From positions 4,774,001-4,838,000 of the forward strand of contig NZ_CP165734.1 of the NCBI RefSeq assembly GCF_041200145.1: 64,000 nt of DNA. The letters run 5' to 3'. A program made the position numbers and the translations under genes. Positions 44,077 through 53,330 of this stretch are shown here, piece by piece (position 1 is the stretch's first letter; each line of letters opens with the position of its first letter). The DNA is from Bradyrhizobium sp. LLZ17. Its GTDB lineage: Bacteria; Pseudomonadota; Alphaproteobacteria; Rhizobiales; Xanthobacteraceae. The notes beneath the pieces are model-generated. The model had not been told where the DNA came from and did no database searches. It saw only the letters and a list, made by a program, of their open reading frames with translations.

Positions 44077-46548
44077 ATGAGCATGTCGACGATCGAACGT
44101 GTCATTCCCATGGTCGGCCATCTGCCGCCATCGATCCGCGAGGCGCTGAGCCGCCGCGTGCGCGAGCTCACCGGCCTCGGGCTGATCGCGCTATCGGGTA
44201 CAGCGTCTGCCGCGCTGATGACCTGGTCGGTGCAGGATCCGAGCCTCAGCCACGCGACCTCGCGGCCGATCCGCAATATTCTGGGCTATGCCGGCGCGAT
44301 CGGTGCCGACCTCGCGATGCAAATCCTCGGGCTCGGCGCGATCATGCTGATCCTGACGGTCGCGGTGTGGGGCTGGCGCATGATGACCCACCGGCCGTTC
44401 GACCGCGAAGCGCTGCGGCTCGGCTGCTGGATTCTGTGCACGGTGATCGCGGCGGGCTTTGTCAGCTGCTGGCCGCATGGCGGCGCCTGGCCGCTGCCGA
44501 CCGGGCTAGGCGGCGTGGTCGGCGATGCGCTGGTGCGCGCGCCCGCGGTGATCTTCGGACCGCCCGGCGCGATCTACCGCATCATGCTCGGCGTGATCCT
44601 GTTCGGCGCGCTAACCGTGACCTTCCTGATCGCCTGCGGCCTCGGCGCGCGCGAGCACGAGGAAGAGCTCGCCTCGCTCGAGGACGAGGATACGCCGCTC
44701 GACGAAGACGAGGATAGCGATCGCGGCTCGGTGTCGCTGGGCTGGCTGTTCCATGCGCTGATGAGCACCAAGGCGCGGCTGATCTGGCTGCTCGGCACCG
44801 CATATCGCGCGCTGGTCTCGAGCGCGCCGAAGGCGAAGGCGGTTGCGTTCAACCGGCAGGAACCCAATCTCGGCGGCCGCGCAGCGCCTTCGATCTCGCC
44901 GCCGTCCGAGGACGAGGATTACGAGGACGAGGACGAGCACGAAGACGAAGAGGAGGAAGAGGAGGTGCCGGCCGCGCGCGCACCGCGCAAGAAGGCCGCA
45001 CCGAAGGCTGCGCCCAAGAAATCCTCCGACAAGTTCGAGCTGCCGTCCGTGTCCGTGCTGGCCGCGCCCAAGGCCGGCGATCGCCAGCCGCTCAGCAAGG
45101 CCGAGCTGGAAGCCAATTCGCGCGCGCTCGAGGGCGTGCTGCAGGATTTCGGCGTGCGCGGCGAGATCGTGAAGTCCAATCCCGGCCCCGTCGTCACGTT
45201 GTACGAGCTGGAGCCGGCGCCCGGTATCAAATCATCGCGCGTGATTGGATTGTCCGACGACATCGCCCGCTCGATGAGCGCGCTGTCGGCGCGCGTCGCG
45301 GTTGTCCCCGGCCGCAACGCCATCGGCATCGAACTGCCGAACGCCCATCGCGAAAAGGTCTATCTGCGCGAGCTGCTGGTCGCCAAGGAGACCGTGGATA
45401 CGGTCGCCAAGCTGCCGCTCTGCCTCGGCAAGACCATCGGTGGCGATCCCGTCATCATCGATCTCGCGCGCACGCCGCACATGCTGATCGCGGGCACCAC
45501 CGGGTCCGGCAAATCGGTCGCGATCAACACCATGATCCTGAGCCTGGTCTACCGGCTGCGTCCCGACCAGTGCCGGTTGATCATGGTCGATCCGAAGATG
45601 CTCGAACTGTCCGTCTATGACGGCATCCCACATCTGCTCACCCCTGTCGTGACCGATCCGAAGAAGGCGGTGGTCGCACTGAAATGGGCCGTGCGCGAGA
45701 TGGAGGAGCGCTACAAGAACATGGCCAAGCTCGGTGTGCGCAACATCGACGGCTACAATGCGCGCCTGCTCGAAATGAAAGCCAAGGGCGAAGAACCGAC
45801 GCGCACCGTGCATACCGGCTTCGACAAGGAAACCGGCAAGGCGATCTACGAGGAAGAAAAGCTCTCGCTGGAGCCGCTGCCCTACATCGTCATCATCGTC
45901 GACGAAATGGCCGACCTGATGATGGTCGCCGGCAAGGACATCGAAGGCGCGGTGCAACGGCTGGCCCAGATGGCGCGCGCTGCCGGCCTGCACGTGATCC
46001 TCGCCACCCAGCGTCCGTCGGTCGACGTCATCACCGGCACCATCAAGGCGAACTTTCCGACCCGCATCGCGTTCCAGGTCACATCCAAGATCGACAGCCG
46101 CACCATTCTCGGCGAAATGGGTGCCGAACAACTGCTCGGCCAGGGCGACATGCTCTACATGGCCGGCGGCGGCCGCATCAGCCGCGTGCACGGACCTTTC
46201 GCGTCGGACGAGGAAGTCGAGAAGGTGGTGCGCCACCTCAAGACCCAGGGCCAGCCGGAATATCTCGAGGCGGTCACGGCCGAAGAGCCCAGCGAGGACG
46301 AGGACGGCGCGGTGTTCGACGCTTCCGCCATGGGCGCCGATGGCGGCGGCGATTTGTTCTCGCAGGCCGTTGCCATCGTCAAACGCGACCGCAAGGCCTC
46401 GACCAGCTACATCCAGCGCCGTCTGCAAATCGGCTACAACCGCGCCGCATCGTTGATGGAGCGCATGGAACTGGAAGGCATTGTCGGACCCGCCAACCAC
46501 GCCGGCAAGCGCGAGATCCTGGTCGAGGAAGAAGACAGCCATATGTGA
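44077..46548 (+). CDS. ftsK: DNA translocase FtsK
   Basis: An 823-residue FtsK with four predicted N-terminal membrane helices (about 30-200), a short acidic Pro/Lys-rich linker (about 205-330) with a run of Glu/Asp, a RecA-like motor with Walker A GTTGSGKS at 473-480 and Walker B VDEMADLM near 608-615, and a C-terminal winged-helix gamma domain (last 65 residues, [21 protein letters not shown]) that reads KOPS. It couples septum formation with dimer resolution near dif. The linker is much shorter than in E. coli. It is followed closely by lolA. Confidence 0.96.
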   Translation: MSMSTIERVIPMVGHLPPSIREALSRRVRELTGLGLIALSGTASAALMTWSVQDPSLSHATSRPIRNILGYAGAIGADLAMQILGLGAIMLILTVAVWGWRMMTHRPFDREALRLGCWILCTVIAAGFVSCWPHGGAWPLPTGLGGVVGDALVRAPAVIFGPPGAIYRIMLGVILFGALTVTFLIACGLGAREHEEELASLEDEDTPLDEDEDSDRGSVSLGWLFHALMSTKARLIWLLGTAYRALVSSAPKAKAVAFNRQEPNLGGRAAPSISPPSEDEDYEDEDEHEDEEEEEEVPAARAPRKKAAPKAAPKKSSDKFELPSVSVLAAPKAGDRQPLSKAELEANSRALEGVLQDFGVRGEIVKSNPGPVVTLYELEPAPGIKSSRVIGLSDDIARSMSALSARVAVVPGRNAIGIELPNAHREKVYLRELLVAKETVDTVAKLPLCLGKTIGGDPVIIDLARTPHMLIAGTTGSGKSVAINTMILSLVYRLRPDQCRLIMVDPKMLELSVYDGIPHLLTPVVTDPKKAVVALKWAVREMEERYKNMAKLGVRNIDGYNARLLEMKAKGEEPTRTVHTGFDKETGKAIYEEEKLSLEPLPYIVIIVDEMADLMMVAGKDIEGAVQRLAQMARAAGLHVILATQRPSVDVITGTIKANFPTRIAFQVTSKIDSRTILGEMGAEQLLGQGDMLYMAGGGRISRVHGPFASDEEVEKVVRHLKTQGQPEYLEAVTAEEPSEDEDGAVFDASAMGADGGGDLFSQAVAIVKRDRKASTSYIQRRLQIGYNRAASLMERMELEGIVGPANHAGKREILVEEEDSHM

Positions 46549-46643
46549 GGCGGACCGCCTCAAAACACTGTTTCACGCAAAAACGTTATCTGCTTTTGCC
46601 CGAAATCACGCTAAAACGACGCCCAGCCACACAGGACGACGCG

Positions 46644-47456
46644 TTGATCAGACATCCCGAGATTCAATTCACTGCCGCCATCGCTGCGCGAAGCGCGCGC
46701 GTGGCCGGCGTGCTTCTCGTCACCGCAGCCATGGTGACCGCAGCCTCGTTCGCGCAGACCGTGCCGGTGCCGAAGCCGGCACCGAAAGGCCGCGATAGCG
46801 CTGCGTCGGCGGGACCGTCGACGACGGGTGCGACCCAGGCACCGCCGAATCCGGTGATTCCGGATCCGCGCCGCAACGTGCCGAGCAGCATCTTCCAGAC
46901 CTTCGATGCTAACCAGAAGGCGCAGGCCGCCAAGGTCAGCGCGTATCTGTCGTCGCTCTCGACGCTGGCCGGAAACTTCGTCCAGGTCGGTCCGGACGGC
47001 AGCAAGACGCAAGGCGATTTCTACATCCAGAAGCCGGGCAAGGTGCGCTTCGAATATGACCCGCCGAGCCCGATCGACATCGTCGCCGACGGCTCGTCGG
47101 TCGTGGTGCGCGACCGCAAGCTCGCCACGCAGGACGTCTATCCGCTGTCGCAGACGCCGTTGCGTTTCCTGCTGTCGGACCGCATCGACCTGATGAAGGA
47201 CACCAACGTCGTCAACGTGACCGCCGACGACGTCTTTGTCAGCGTGACGATCGAAGAGAAGCAGGCCCTCGTCGGTACCAGCCGCCTCATGCTCATGATC
47301 GGCGCCAAGGACGGCCAGCTGAAGCAATGGACCGTCACCGACCCGCAAGGTTACGACACCACGATTGCGGTCTATAATCTCGATGCGGGCAAGAAGCTCG
47401 ATCCCAATATGTTCAAGATCGACTTCACCAATTACAATATACCGTCACCGGGCTGA
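46644..47456 (+). CDS. lolA: Outer-membrane lipoprotein carrier protein LolA
   Basis: A periplasmic protein of about 270 residues with a signal-anchor-like N-terminus (VAGVLLVTAAMVTAASFA) and a Pro-rich segment before the LolA fold (from about residue 85): YLSSLSTLAGNFVQVGPDGSKTQGDFYIQKPGKVRFEYDPPSP is the core. It shuttles lipoproteins from LolCDE to the outer membrane. The start is uncertain: TTG 46644 is the best in-frame candidate between ftsK's stop and the signal sequence; the Ala-Pro-rich part before the fold is longer than in enterobacteria. It shares the cluster with ftsK. Confidence 0.88.
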   Translation: MIRHPEIQFTAAIAARSARVAGVLLVTAAMVTAASFAQTVPVPKPAPKGRDSAASAGPSTTGATQAPPNPVIPDPRRNVPSSIFQTFDANQKAQAAKVSAYLSSLSTLAGNFVQVGPDGSKTQGDFYIQKPGKVRFEYDPPSPIDIVADGSSVVVRDRKLATQDVYPLSQTPLRFLLSDRIDLMKDTNVVNVTADDVFVSVTIEEKQALVGTSRLMLMIGAKDGQLKQWTVTDPQGYDTTIAVYNLDAGKKLDPNMFKIDFTNYNIPSPG

Positions 47457-47469
47457 GCGCCCGATCGCC

Positions 47470-47592
47470 GTAGGGTGGGCAAAGGCGCCCTTGCGCCGTG
47501 CCCACCATCTCTCCTCCTCGCGGTCAGCATGGTGGGCACGCTTCCGCCTTCGCTCTTCTCGCTACGGCGGACAAGTCGCTTTGCCCACCCTG
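47470..47592. repeat. Dispersed repeat, family E (GTAGGGTGGGCAAA type)
   Basis: Left arm GTAGGGTGGGCAAAGGCG and right arm CGCTTTGCCCACCCTGC, with inner GTGCCCACC / GGTGGGCAC palindrome. A related unit with GGTTA instead of GGCAA lies at 58774-58863. It separates lolA from xthA. Confidence 0.8.
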
Positions 47593-47653
47593 CAATTCTG
47601 CCGCTGTGGACAAGCATTTCGCTCACGCCAATCCATGCTAAGACGCAATTCCC

Positions 47654-48469
47654 ATGCGTCTTTCCCTGACAACCTGGAACATCAATTCGGTGCGGCTGCG
47701 CATCGATCTGGTCGCGAAATTTCTCAAGAGCGCGCGGCCGGACGTGCTGTGTCTGCAGGAGACCAAGTGCATCGACGACGCCTTCCCGCTGAAGCGCTTC
47801 AAGCGGCTCGGCTACGAGCACGTCGCGCTGAACGGGCAGAAGGGCTATCACGGCGTCGCCATCGTCTCCAGGATTCCGTTCGAGTCCAAGGACATCCGCA
47901 CCTTCTGCGACAAGATTGATTCACGCCACATCTCGGTGTCGTTTGGCGAGAAGGCGCAAATCGCAAAGCCGCTGGTGGTGCATAATTTCTACGTGCCCGC
48001 GGGCGGCGACATTCCCGATCCGGCGCTGAACGAAAAATTCGACCACAAGCTTCGCTTCCTCGACGAGATGACGGCCTGCGAACCGCTGCATCCGCGCGGC
48101 GATGACCGGCACATCCTGGTCGGCGACCTCAACGTCGCGCCGCACGAGAACGACGTGTGGTCGCACAAGCAGCTGTTGAAGGTGGTGTCGCACACGCCGG
48201 TCGAAACCGAGAAGCTCAACGCCGCGCTGAACGCGGGCGAATGGATCGACGTCGCACGCGAACGCATTGCGATGTCGGAAAAAGTCTACACCTGGTGGAG
48301 CTACCGCTCCGCTGACTGGACCGTCGGCGACCGCGGGCGCAGGCTCGACCACATCTGGGTGTCGCGCGCGCTGAAAGACGCGGTCAGCGATTTCACGATC
48401 TTGCGCGACGCCCGCAGCTGGGAACGACCGTCGGATCATGTTCCGGTGACGGTGACGCTGGAGGTGTGA
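47654..48469 (+). CDS. xthA: Exodeoxyribonuclease III
   Basis: A 271-residue AP endonuclease of the EEP fold: TWNINSVRLR at the N-terminus, QETKC (catalytic Glu near residue 36), YHGVAIVSR, VGDLNVAPHE (catalytic Asp/Asn), RLDHIWVSR and the final SDHVPV with the catalytic His. It nicks abasic sites and has 3'-5' exonuclease activity in base excision repair. ATG 47654 starts directly with the beta strand MRLSLTTWN. Followed by a family A repeat. Confidence 0.95.
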   Translation: MRLSLTTWNINSVRLRIDLVAKFLKSARPDVLCLQETKCIDDAFPLKRFKRLGYEHVALNGQKGYHGVAIVSRIPFESKDIRTFCDKIDSRHISVSFGEKAQIAKPLVVHNFYVPAGGDIPDPALNEKFDHKLRFLDEMTACEPLHPRGDDRHILVGDLNVAPHENDVWSHKQLLKVVSHTPVETEKLNAALNAGEWIDVARERIAMSEKVYTWWSYRSADWTVGDRGRRLDHIWVSRALKDAVSDFTILRDARSWERPSDHVPVTVTLEV

Positions 48470-48482
48470 TCTCGCGCTGCCT

Positions 48483-48567
48483 GTAGCCCGGATGGAGCGC
48501 AGCGCAATCCGGGGCGGCATTTCCGGAGGCGCAGATCCCGGATTGCGCTGCGCTCCATCCGGGCTAC
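48483..48567. repeat. Dispersed palindromic repeat, family A, copy 3
   Basis: Arms GTAGCCCGGATGGAGCGCAG and CTGCGCTCCATCCGGGCTAC around a short centre, as at 667 and 12862. It ends 6 bases before the stop codon of the convergent cyclic-nucleotide-binding gene. Confidence 0.88.
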
Positions 48568-48573
48568 GACAAC

Positions 48574-49017
48574 TCACGTGCTGAGCTTGCTGCCCGCCAT
48601 CAAGATGTCGCTGGCGATCTGGCTCGAGCGGATCGCGAATTCGTCGCGGAGGCGGAGCGCGGCGGCGGGATCGCTTTCGAGCACGCGCTGAAACAGGCTG
48701 CGCGCAATGCGGATGACGGAGGAATGCTCCAGCGCGACCGCGCCCGAGGGCCGCTTCATCGGCACCACCAGCGCGAGCTCGCCGATCAGCGTGCCGGGGC
48801 CCGCGATCATCTCGGCGCCGGCACCGTCATCGACGCGAAAGGCACCGCGCTGGACCACGAAGCCGGCATCGGCGTCGTCGCCGAGATTGAACAGGACGTC
48901 GCCGCGGACGAAGTCACGCTGCTCGGAACCGATCGCGAGCATGCGCAACGAGGCGTCTCCCAACAGGCGCAGTGTCGGGACTCGCTCGAGCAGCGCTACG
49001 TCGTCGTCGATTGACAT
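48574..49017 (-). CDS. Cyclic nucleotide-binding domain protein
   Basis: A 147-residue protein consisting almost only of one cNMP-binding domain. The phosphate-binding cassette pattern GTLIGELALVVPMKRPSGAVA (near residues 75-95) has the Glu and Arg that hold the cyclic phosphate. No DNA-binding or kinase domain follows. It is downstream of the response regulator on the same strand, 58 bases on, so it is in an operon with it, an order also seen near OtpR-like regulators in Brucella. The link to a cAMP signal is an inference. Confidence 0.87.
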   Translation of the reverse strand: MSIDDDVALLERVPTLRLLGDASLRMLAIGSEQRDFVRGDVLFNLGDDADAGFVVQRGAFRVDDGAGAEMIAGPGTLIGELALVVPMKRPSGAVALEHSSVIRIARSLFQRVLESDPAAALRLRDEFAIRSSQIASDILMAGSKLST

Positions 49018-49075
49018 TCAGATCCGAGGCTCAAGGGCGCGCGATCTCAAACGATTCGCACGCCCATCAAGCGTA

Positions 49076-49762
49076 TCACGGCACCAGCTTGTAGCCACCG
49101 GCTTCCGTCACCAGGATTTCCGGGTTGGCGGCGTCCTTCTCGATCTTCTGGCGAAGGCGGTAGATGTGGGTTTCCAGCGTGTGGGTGGTGACGCCGGAAT
49201 TGTAGCCCCAGACCTCCTGCAGCAGGGTCTCGCGCGACACCGGCATCTGGCCGGCCCGGTAGAGGAAGCGCAGGATCGCCGTCTCTTTCTCCGTCAGCCG
49301 GACCTTGCGGGCATTGGCCGCGGTCAGCATCTTGGAGCCCGGACGGAAAGAGTAGGGCCCGACCGAGAACACCGCGTCCTCGCTGGCCTCGTGCTGGCGC
49401 AGCTGGGCGCGGATGCGGGCCAGCAGCACGGCAAACCGGAAGGGTTTCGCCACGTAGTCGTTCGCGCCGGACTCCAGGCCCAAAATCGTGTCGGAATCGG
49501 TGTCATGCCCGGTGAGCATGATGATCGGCGCCTTGAAGCCGCCCTTGCGCAGGGAGCGGACCACCTCGCGGCCATCGGTGTCGGGGAGGCCGACGTCCAT
49601 CAGCACCAGATCGGGGGCGTTGGCCTTTGCGGCGCTCGCACCCTTGGCGCCGGTATCCACGGCCGAGGCTTCAAATTCTTCGTGTAGCGATAATTGCTCC
49701 ACCAACGTATCGCGCAGATCGGTATCGTCATCCACGATCAGGATCTTGCGGGCATTGGCCAT
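49076..49762 (-). CDS. OmpR-family response regulator
   Basis: A 228-residue regulator: receiver domain 1-120 with the acidic pair DDD near residue 11 and phospho-acceptor Asp56 in LVLMDVGLPD, conserved Thr and Lys (MLTGHDTD; AKPFRF), and a winged-helix DNA-binding domain from about 130 (RLTEKETAILRFLYRAGQMPVSRETLLQEVWG ... THTLETHIYRLRQKIE). No histidine kinase gene is next to it. Its neighbourhood (xthA, cyclic-nucleotide protein) is similar to that of the alphaproteobacterial envelope regulator group CenR/OtpR, which is only a tentative placement. Confidence 0.92.
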   Translation of the reverse strand: MANARKILIVDDDTDLRDTLVEQLSLHEEFEASAVDTGAKGASAAKANAPDLVLMDVGLPDTDGREVVRSLRKGGFKAPIIMLTGHDTDSDTILGLESGANDYVAKPFRFAVLLARIRAQLRQHEASEDAVFSVGPYSFRPGSKMLTAANARKVRLTEKETAILRFLYRAGQMPVSRETLLQEVWGYNSGVTTHTLETHIYRLRQKIEKDAANPEILVTEAGGYKLVP

Positions 49763-49941
49763 AGGGGGTCATCCTTTTGGGGTCCGGCTCGGCGCGCATA
49801 CATGCCGCACTCAACCGTAATGGGAAGTTTTGGGGTCGCTATTTTTATTGTTGTTCGTGTTGAAGTAGTGGGCTGTTACCGATTCACAAGCTGGAATTAC
49901 TTTAACCCAGAATAGCAGGGCGGTTTGATGAATGTCCTGTA

Positions 49942-50535
49942 ATGAATTCGACACGGCGCTTTCACATGAAAAACAAAGCTAATTCAAACAGTTACATTCA
50001 AAGACGGCGCTTTGGCCCGCTCGCGGCAATCCGCGTTAAGCCTGCCGCCGGCAATCCACGCCGGGGCTGGCTGACCGCCGGACAGCTGACCATTCCGGTG
50101 GCGCTGGGGCGCGGCGGCATTTTGGCCAACAAGCGCGAGGGCGATGGCGGCACCCCCAGAGGCAGCTACCGGCCGCGGCAATTGTGGTGGCGGGGCGACC
50201 GCCACAGCCGGCCGCAAACATTTCTGCCGGCCCGGATCATCACCGGCGCGGATGCCTGGTGCGAGGACCCCGGCGACCGCCACTACAACCAGTGGATCCG
50301 GCGCGGAAGCGGGCAGGGCGGCGACCGGCTCAAGCGCACCGACCATCTCTATGATTTCATCATCGAGATCGACCACAACAGGCGGCCACGCATCGCCGGC
50401 CGCGGCAGCGCGGTGTTTTTGCACCTGGTCCGCGACAATTTTGCGCCAACCGCAGGCTGTGTCTCCATGACGAAATCAGCGATGCTGCAATTGCTGCGGC
50501 GATTGGGACCACGAACACGCATCATCATCGGGTGA
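49942..50535 (+). CDS. L,D-transpeptidase (YkuD-type), second copy
   Basis: A protein of 189-197 residues with an L,D-transpeptidase fold: GRGGILANKREGDGGTPRGSY near residues 56-76 and the catalytic Cys in FLHLVRDNFAPTAGCVSM near 158-175, with His upstream. It has no clear signal peptide (N-terminus basic, RRFHMKNKANSN), so its export route is uncertain. ATG 49942 or 49966 is possible. It is unlike the copy at 6235 in length and motif context (TAGC rather than SYGC), so they are separate subfamilies. Confidence 0.78.
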   Translation: MNSTRRFHMKNKANSNSYIQRRRFGPLAAIRVKPAAGNPRRGWLTAGQLTIPVALGRGGILANKREGDGGTPRGSYRPRQLWWRGDRHSRPQTFLPARIITGADAWCEDPGDRHYNQWIRRGSGQGGDRLKRTDHLYDFIIEIDHNRRPRIAGRGSAVFLHLVRDNFAPTAGCVSMTKSAMLQLLRRLGPRTRIIIG

Positions 50536-50556
50536 GGACGTATCTCTCGACGAGAG

Positions 50557-50629
50557 ATTGCGAGCGAAGCGAAGCAATCCAGAATCTTTCCGGAGAGGCA
50601 CTCTGGATTGCGTCGCTTCGCTCGCAATG
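50557..50629. repeat. Dispersed repeat, family D (ATTGCGAGCGAAGC type)
   Basis: Arms ATTGCGAGCGAAGCGAAGCA and GCGTCGCTTCGCTCGCAAT with inner ATCCAGAAT/ACTCTGGAT. A related copy is at 57582-57669. It lies between the convergent L,D-transpeptidase and YggS genes. Confidence 0.8.
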
Positions 50630-50674
50630 ACGAAATCGAGAGTTCGTATGGCTCGCGGCCGTCGGTAACGACTG

Positions 50675-51364
50675 CTAGCGGTGCCCGAAGATCGCGCTGC
50701 CCACGCGGACATGCGTGGCGCCGAGCATGATGGCGGTGGCATAGTCCGCGCTCATGCCCATCGACAGATTACTCAGTCCGTTGCGCGCGGCGATCTTGGC
50801 GGTGAGCGCGAAATGCGCCGCCGGCGGCTCGTCCACCGGTGGGATGCACATCAGCCCGGAGATCGTCAGCCCATAGGTGTCGCGGCAGCTCGCGAGGAAG
50901 GCATCGGCCTCACCCGGCGCGATGCCGGCCTTCTGCGGCTCCTCACCGGTGTTGATCTGGACGAACAATTGCGGGTGCTTTTTCTGGGATTCGATTTCCT
51001 TGGCTAACGCCTGGCAAATGCTCGGACGGTCAACCGAATGGATGGCGTCGAACAGCGCCACCGCCTCTTTCGCCTTGTTCGATTGCAGCGGCCCGATCAG
51101 ATGCAGCGCGATACCGGGGTAAACAGAGGTTAACTGCGGCCATTTGCCTTTGGTCTCCTGCACGCGATTCTCGCCGAATACGCGCTGTCCGGCGCCGATG
51201 ACGGGGATAATTGCATCCGCGGCAAAGGTCTTGGACACCGCGATCAGCGTGACCGAGGCGCGCTCGCGCCGCGCGTCCTTGCAGGCACGCGCGATTTCCG
51301 CCTCGACGGCGGCGAGCGCGTTTGGTGAATGGCCGGTTACCGGCGCGGCGTTGGCTTCTGTCAT
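50675..51364 (-). CDS. YggS/PROSC-type PLP homeostasis protein
   Basis: A 229-residue alanine-racemase-fold protein. PLP lysine Lys45 in LIAVSKT, FGENRVQE, LHLIGPLQSNK and the C-terminal LSMGMSADYATAIMLGATHVRVGSAIFG are diagnostic. It binds and balances free pyridoxal phosphate and lacks a second racemase domain. ATG 51364 starts the conserved part; the frame is open a further 18 codons. Confidence 0.93.
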   Translation of the reverse strand: MTEANAAPVTGHSPNALAAVEAEIARACKDARRERASVTLIAVSKTFAADAIIPVIGAGQRVFGENRVQETKGKWPQLTSVYPGIALHLIGPLQSNKAKEAVALFDAIHSVDRPSICQALAKEIESQKKHPQLFVQINTGEEPQKAGIAPGEADAFLASCRDTYGLTISGLMCIPPVDEPPAAHFALTAKIAARNGLSNLSMGMSADYATAIMLGATHVRVGSAIFGHR

Positions 51365-51472
51365 CACATCGATCGGCTGCAGGAGTGACGGAGTTAGTTC
51401 CAATTTTACCGAGTTCAAGAAAGGGTTTTTGAACCCTTCGCTTTACCTTGCCGATTGGGGTGGGCAGCGAAG

Positions 51473-53170
51473 ATGGCAAACGTCAGTTTCAACCGCAAGC
51501 GAGCAAAACTCAAGCAGGTCCTCGGAATCCGGGCGCGGCTTGCGTTGCTCGCGGTGATTCTGGTCGCTCCCTTGATGCTCGAGCGGATCCGTTCGCTCGA
51601 GGACACGCGTACCAAACAGATCGCGCAGGCCACGACCGAATTCACCACCGTGGCGAGGCATAGCGCCGATGCGCAGCGCGAAGTGATCTCGTCGGTCGAG
51701 ACCATCCTGAAATCGGAAGCCTTTATCCGCGCCTCCGCCGGCGGTGTCAGCAAAAGCTGCGACGTGCTGCGCGCCAGCCTGCCGACGAGCCTTCCCTGGA
51801 TCCGCACGCTCTTGATCGCCGGCCAGGACGGCCGCATCCAGTGCGCGACCAACAATATGTATGTCGGCCTCGACCTCAGCGAGCGCCCCTATTTCCAGCA
51901 GGCGCAGGAGACCGGCCGCTTCGTGCTGTCGGACTTCATCATGTCGCAGCCGGTGCCGTCGCCGACTGTGATGGCGGTGTATCCGGTCTCTGCGTTCAGC
52001 GGCGTCGCTGACGCCGTCGTGCTCGCGACCGTCAATCTCGACTGGATGTCGAAGGTCATGAACAATCTTGGCGGCCGTCCCGGCATCACGGCGGTGCTGG
52101 TCGACAGCGCCGGCACCGTGCTGGCTGCGCCCGCCGATCAGCGCAGCGCAGTCGGACGTCCGCTCGACAACATGCCGCTGATGGCGGCGATTGCCGACAT
52201 GGCGCTCCGTTCGGACCAGGACGAGGGCTCGCTGTCGTTCCTCGCCGCCGACGGCTCGCAGCGCGCGGTCAGCTTCACCCGCATTGCCGGCACCAATGCC
52301 CGCCTGATCGCCAGCATCGACGAGGACAAGGTGTCTGCGGCGGTCAGCCGCGATATCCGCACCGCCTATCTCCAGCTTGCCTTCGTCGTGATGTTCGTGC
52401 TGCTCGGTGCGCTGATCGCCGCCGAGAAGCTGGTGATCAACCCGATCGAGATGCTGGCGGACATGGCCAAGCGCCTTGGCGAGGGCGACCTGTCGGCGCG
52501 CGCGGCGCGCAATCGCCTGCCGTCCGAATTCGTGCCGCTGGCGCGCGCGTTCAACGCCATGGCCGCGCAGCTGAGCCAGCGCGAGCGCGAGCTGATCGCG
52601 AGCAATGACCGGCTGACCGTGATGGCTTCGATCGACATGCTGTCGGGGCTCGCCAATCGCCGCGGCTTCCAGAGTCGTCTCGACTTCGAATGGATGCGCG
52701 CGCAGCAATATGGCAGCGAGCTCGCGCTGCTGATGATCGACGTCGACCATTTCAAGCTGTTCAACGACACCTATGGCCATCTCGAGGGCGACTCCTGCCT
52801 GACCCGGCTCGGCGAGTCGCTGTCCGGCATCGCCGCCGACACCATGGGCTTTGCCGCGCGTTACGGCGGCGAAGAATTCTGCCTGTTGCTGCCCAACACC
52901 GACGTGATGCGCGCGGTCGAGATCGGCGAGCTGGTGCGCGCGGCCGTGCTGAAGCTCTGCCTGCCCCACATCACGTCCGCTCACATGATCGTCACGGTCT
53001 CGATCGGCGTGGCCGCGACGCGGCCCAACGAGACCTTGCGTCCGGGCGATCTGATCGAAGCCGCCGACGCGGCGCTCTATGCCGCCAAGCACCGCGGCCG
53101 CAACAATGTCGTCCAACACGGCATTTTGCGGATCGAGGGCGCCACGGGCGAGATCGCGATGGCGGGCTAG
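51473..53170 (+). CDS. Membrane-bound diguanylate cyclase with periplasmic sensor
   Basis: A 565-residue protein: a first transmembrane helix near residues 22-36, a periplasmic region of about 260 residues of dCache type (ERPYFQQAQETGRFVLSDFIMSQPVPSPTVMAVYPV), a second helix near 300-320, a HAMP-like segment (EMLADMAKRLGEGDLSARA) and a GGDEF domain with active-site RYGGEEF. The I-site RxxD, five residues before the GG, is absent (aligned AADTMGFAA), so feedback inhibition by c-di-GMP may be lost. The signal it senses is unknown. It is alone on the plus strand, beginning about 108 bases from the divergent YggS start. Confidence 0.92.
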   Translation: MANVSFNRKRAKLKQVLGIRARLALLAVILVAPLMLERIRSLEDTRTKQIAQATTEFTTVARHSADAQREVISSVETILKSEAFIRASAGGVSKSCDVLRASLPTSLPWIRTLLIAGQDGRIQCATNNMYVGLDLSERPYFQQAQETGRFVLSDFIMSQPVPSPTVMAVYPVSAFSGVADAVVLATVNLDWMSKVMNNLGGRPGITAVLVDSAGTVLAAPADQRSAVGRPLDNMPLMAAIADMALRSDQDEGSLSFLAADGSQRAVSFTRIAGTNARLIASIDEDKVSAAVSRDIRTAYLQLAFVVMFVLLGALIAAEKLVINPIEMLADMAKRLGEGDLSARAARNRLPSEFVPLARAFNAMAAQLSQRERELIASNDRLTVMASIDMLSGLANRRGFQSRLDFEWMRAQQYGSELALLMIDVDHFKLFNDTYGHLEGDSCLTRLGESLSGIAADTMGFAARYGGEEFCLLLPNTDVMRAVEIGELVRAAVLKLCLPHITSAHMIVTVSIGVAATRPNETLRPGDLIEAADAALYAAKHRGRNNVVQHGILRIEGATGEIAMAG

Positions 53171-53330
53171 CCGGCCCGGCAGCCATGACGCGATTGCGGC
53201 GACCGCACTTGCCGAGATAGCGCGGGCGGTCGGTTCCTGACGCGCGGCAAGCCATTGACCCGTTGTAGGCTTTTATGGCCTAGTCCGGCCTCTTTAGCCG
53301 GCCCGAACTCACGAAAAGCCCAACGATTCC

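Noticed and set aside
45684..46643. Long N-terminal extension of lolA across ftsK
   Set aside because: The extension is only the out-of-frame reading of ftsK; the signal peptide begins near 46680.
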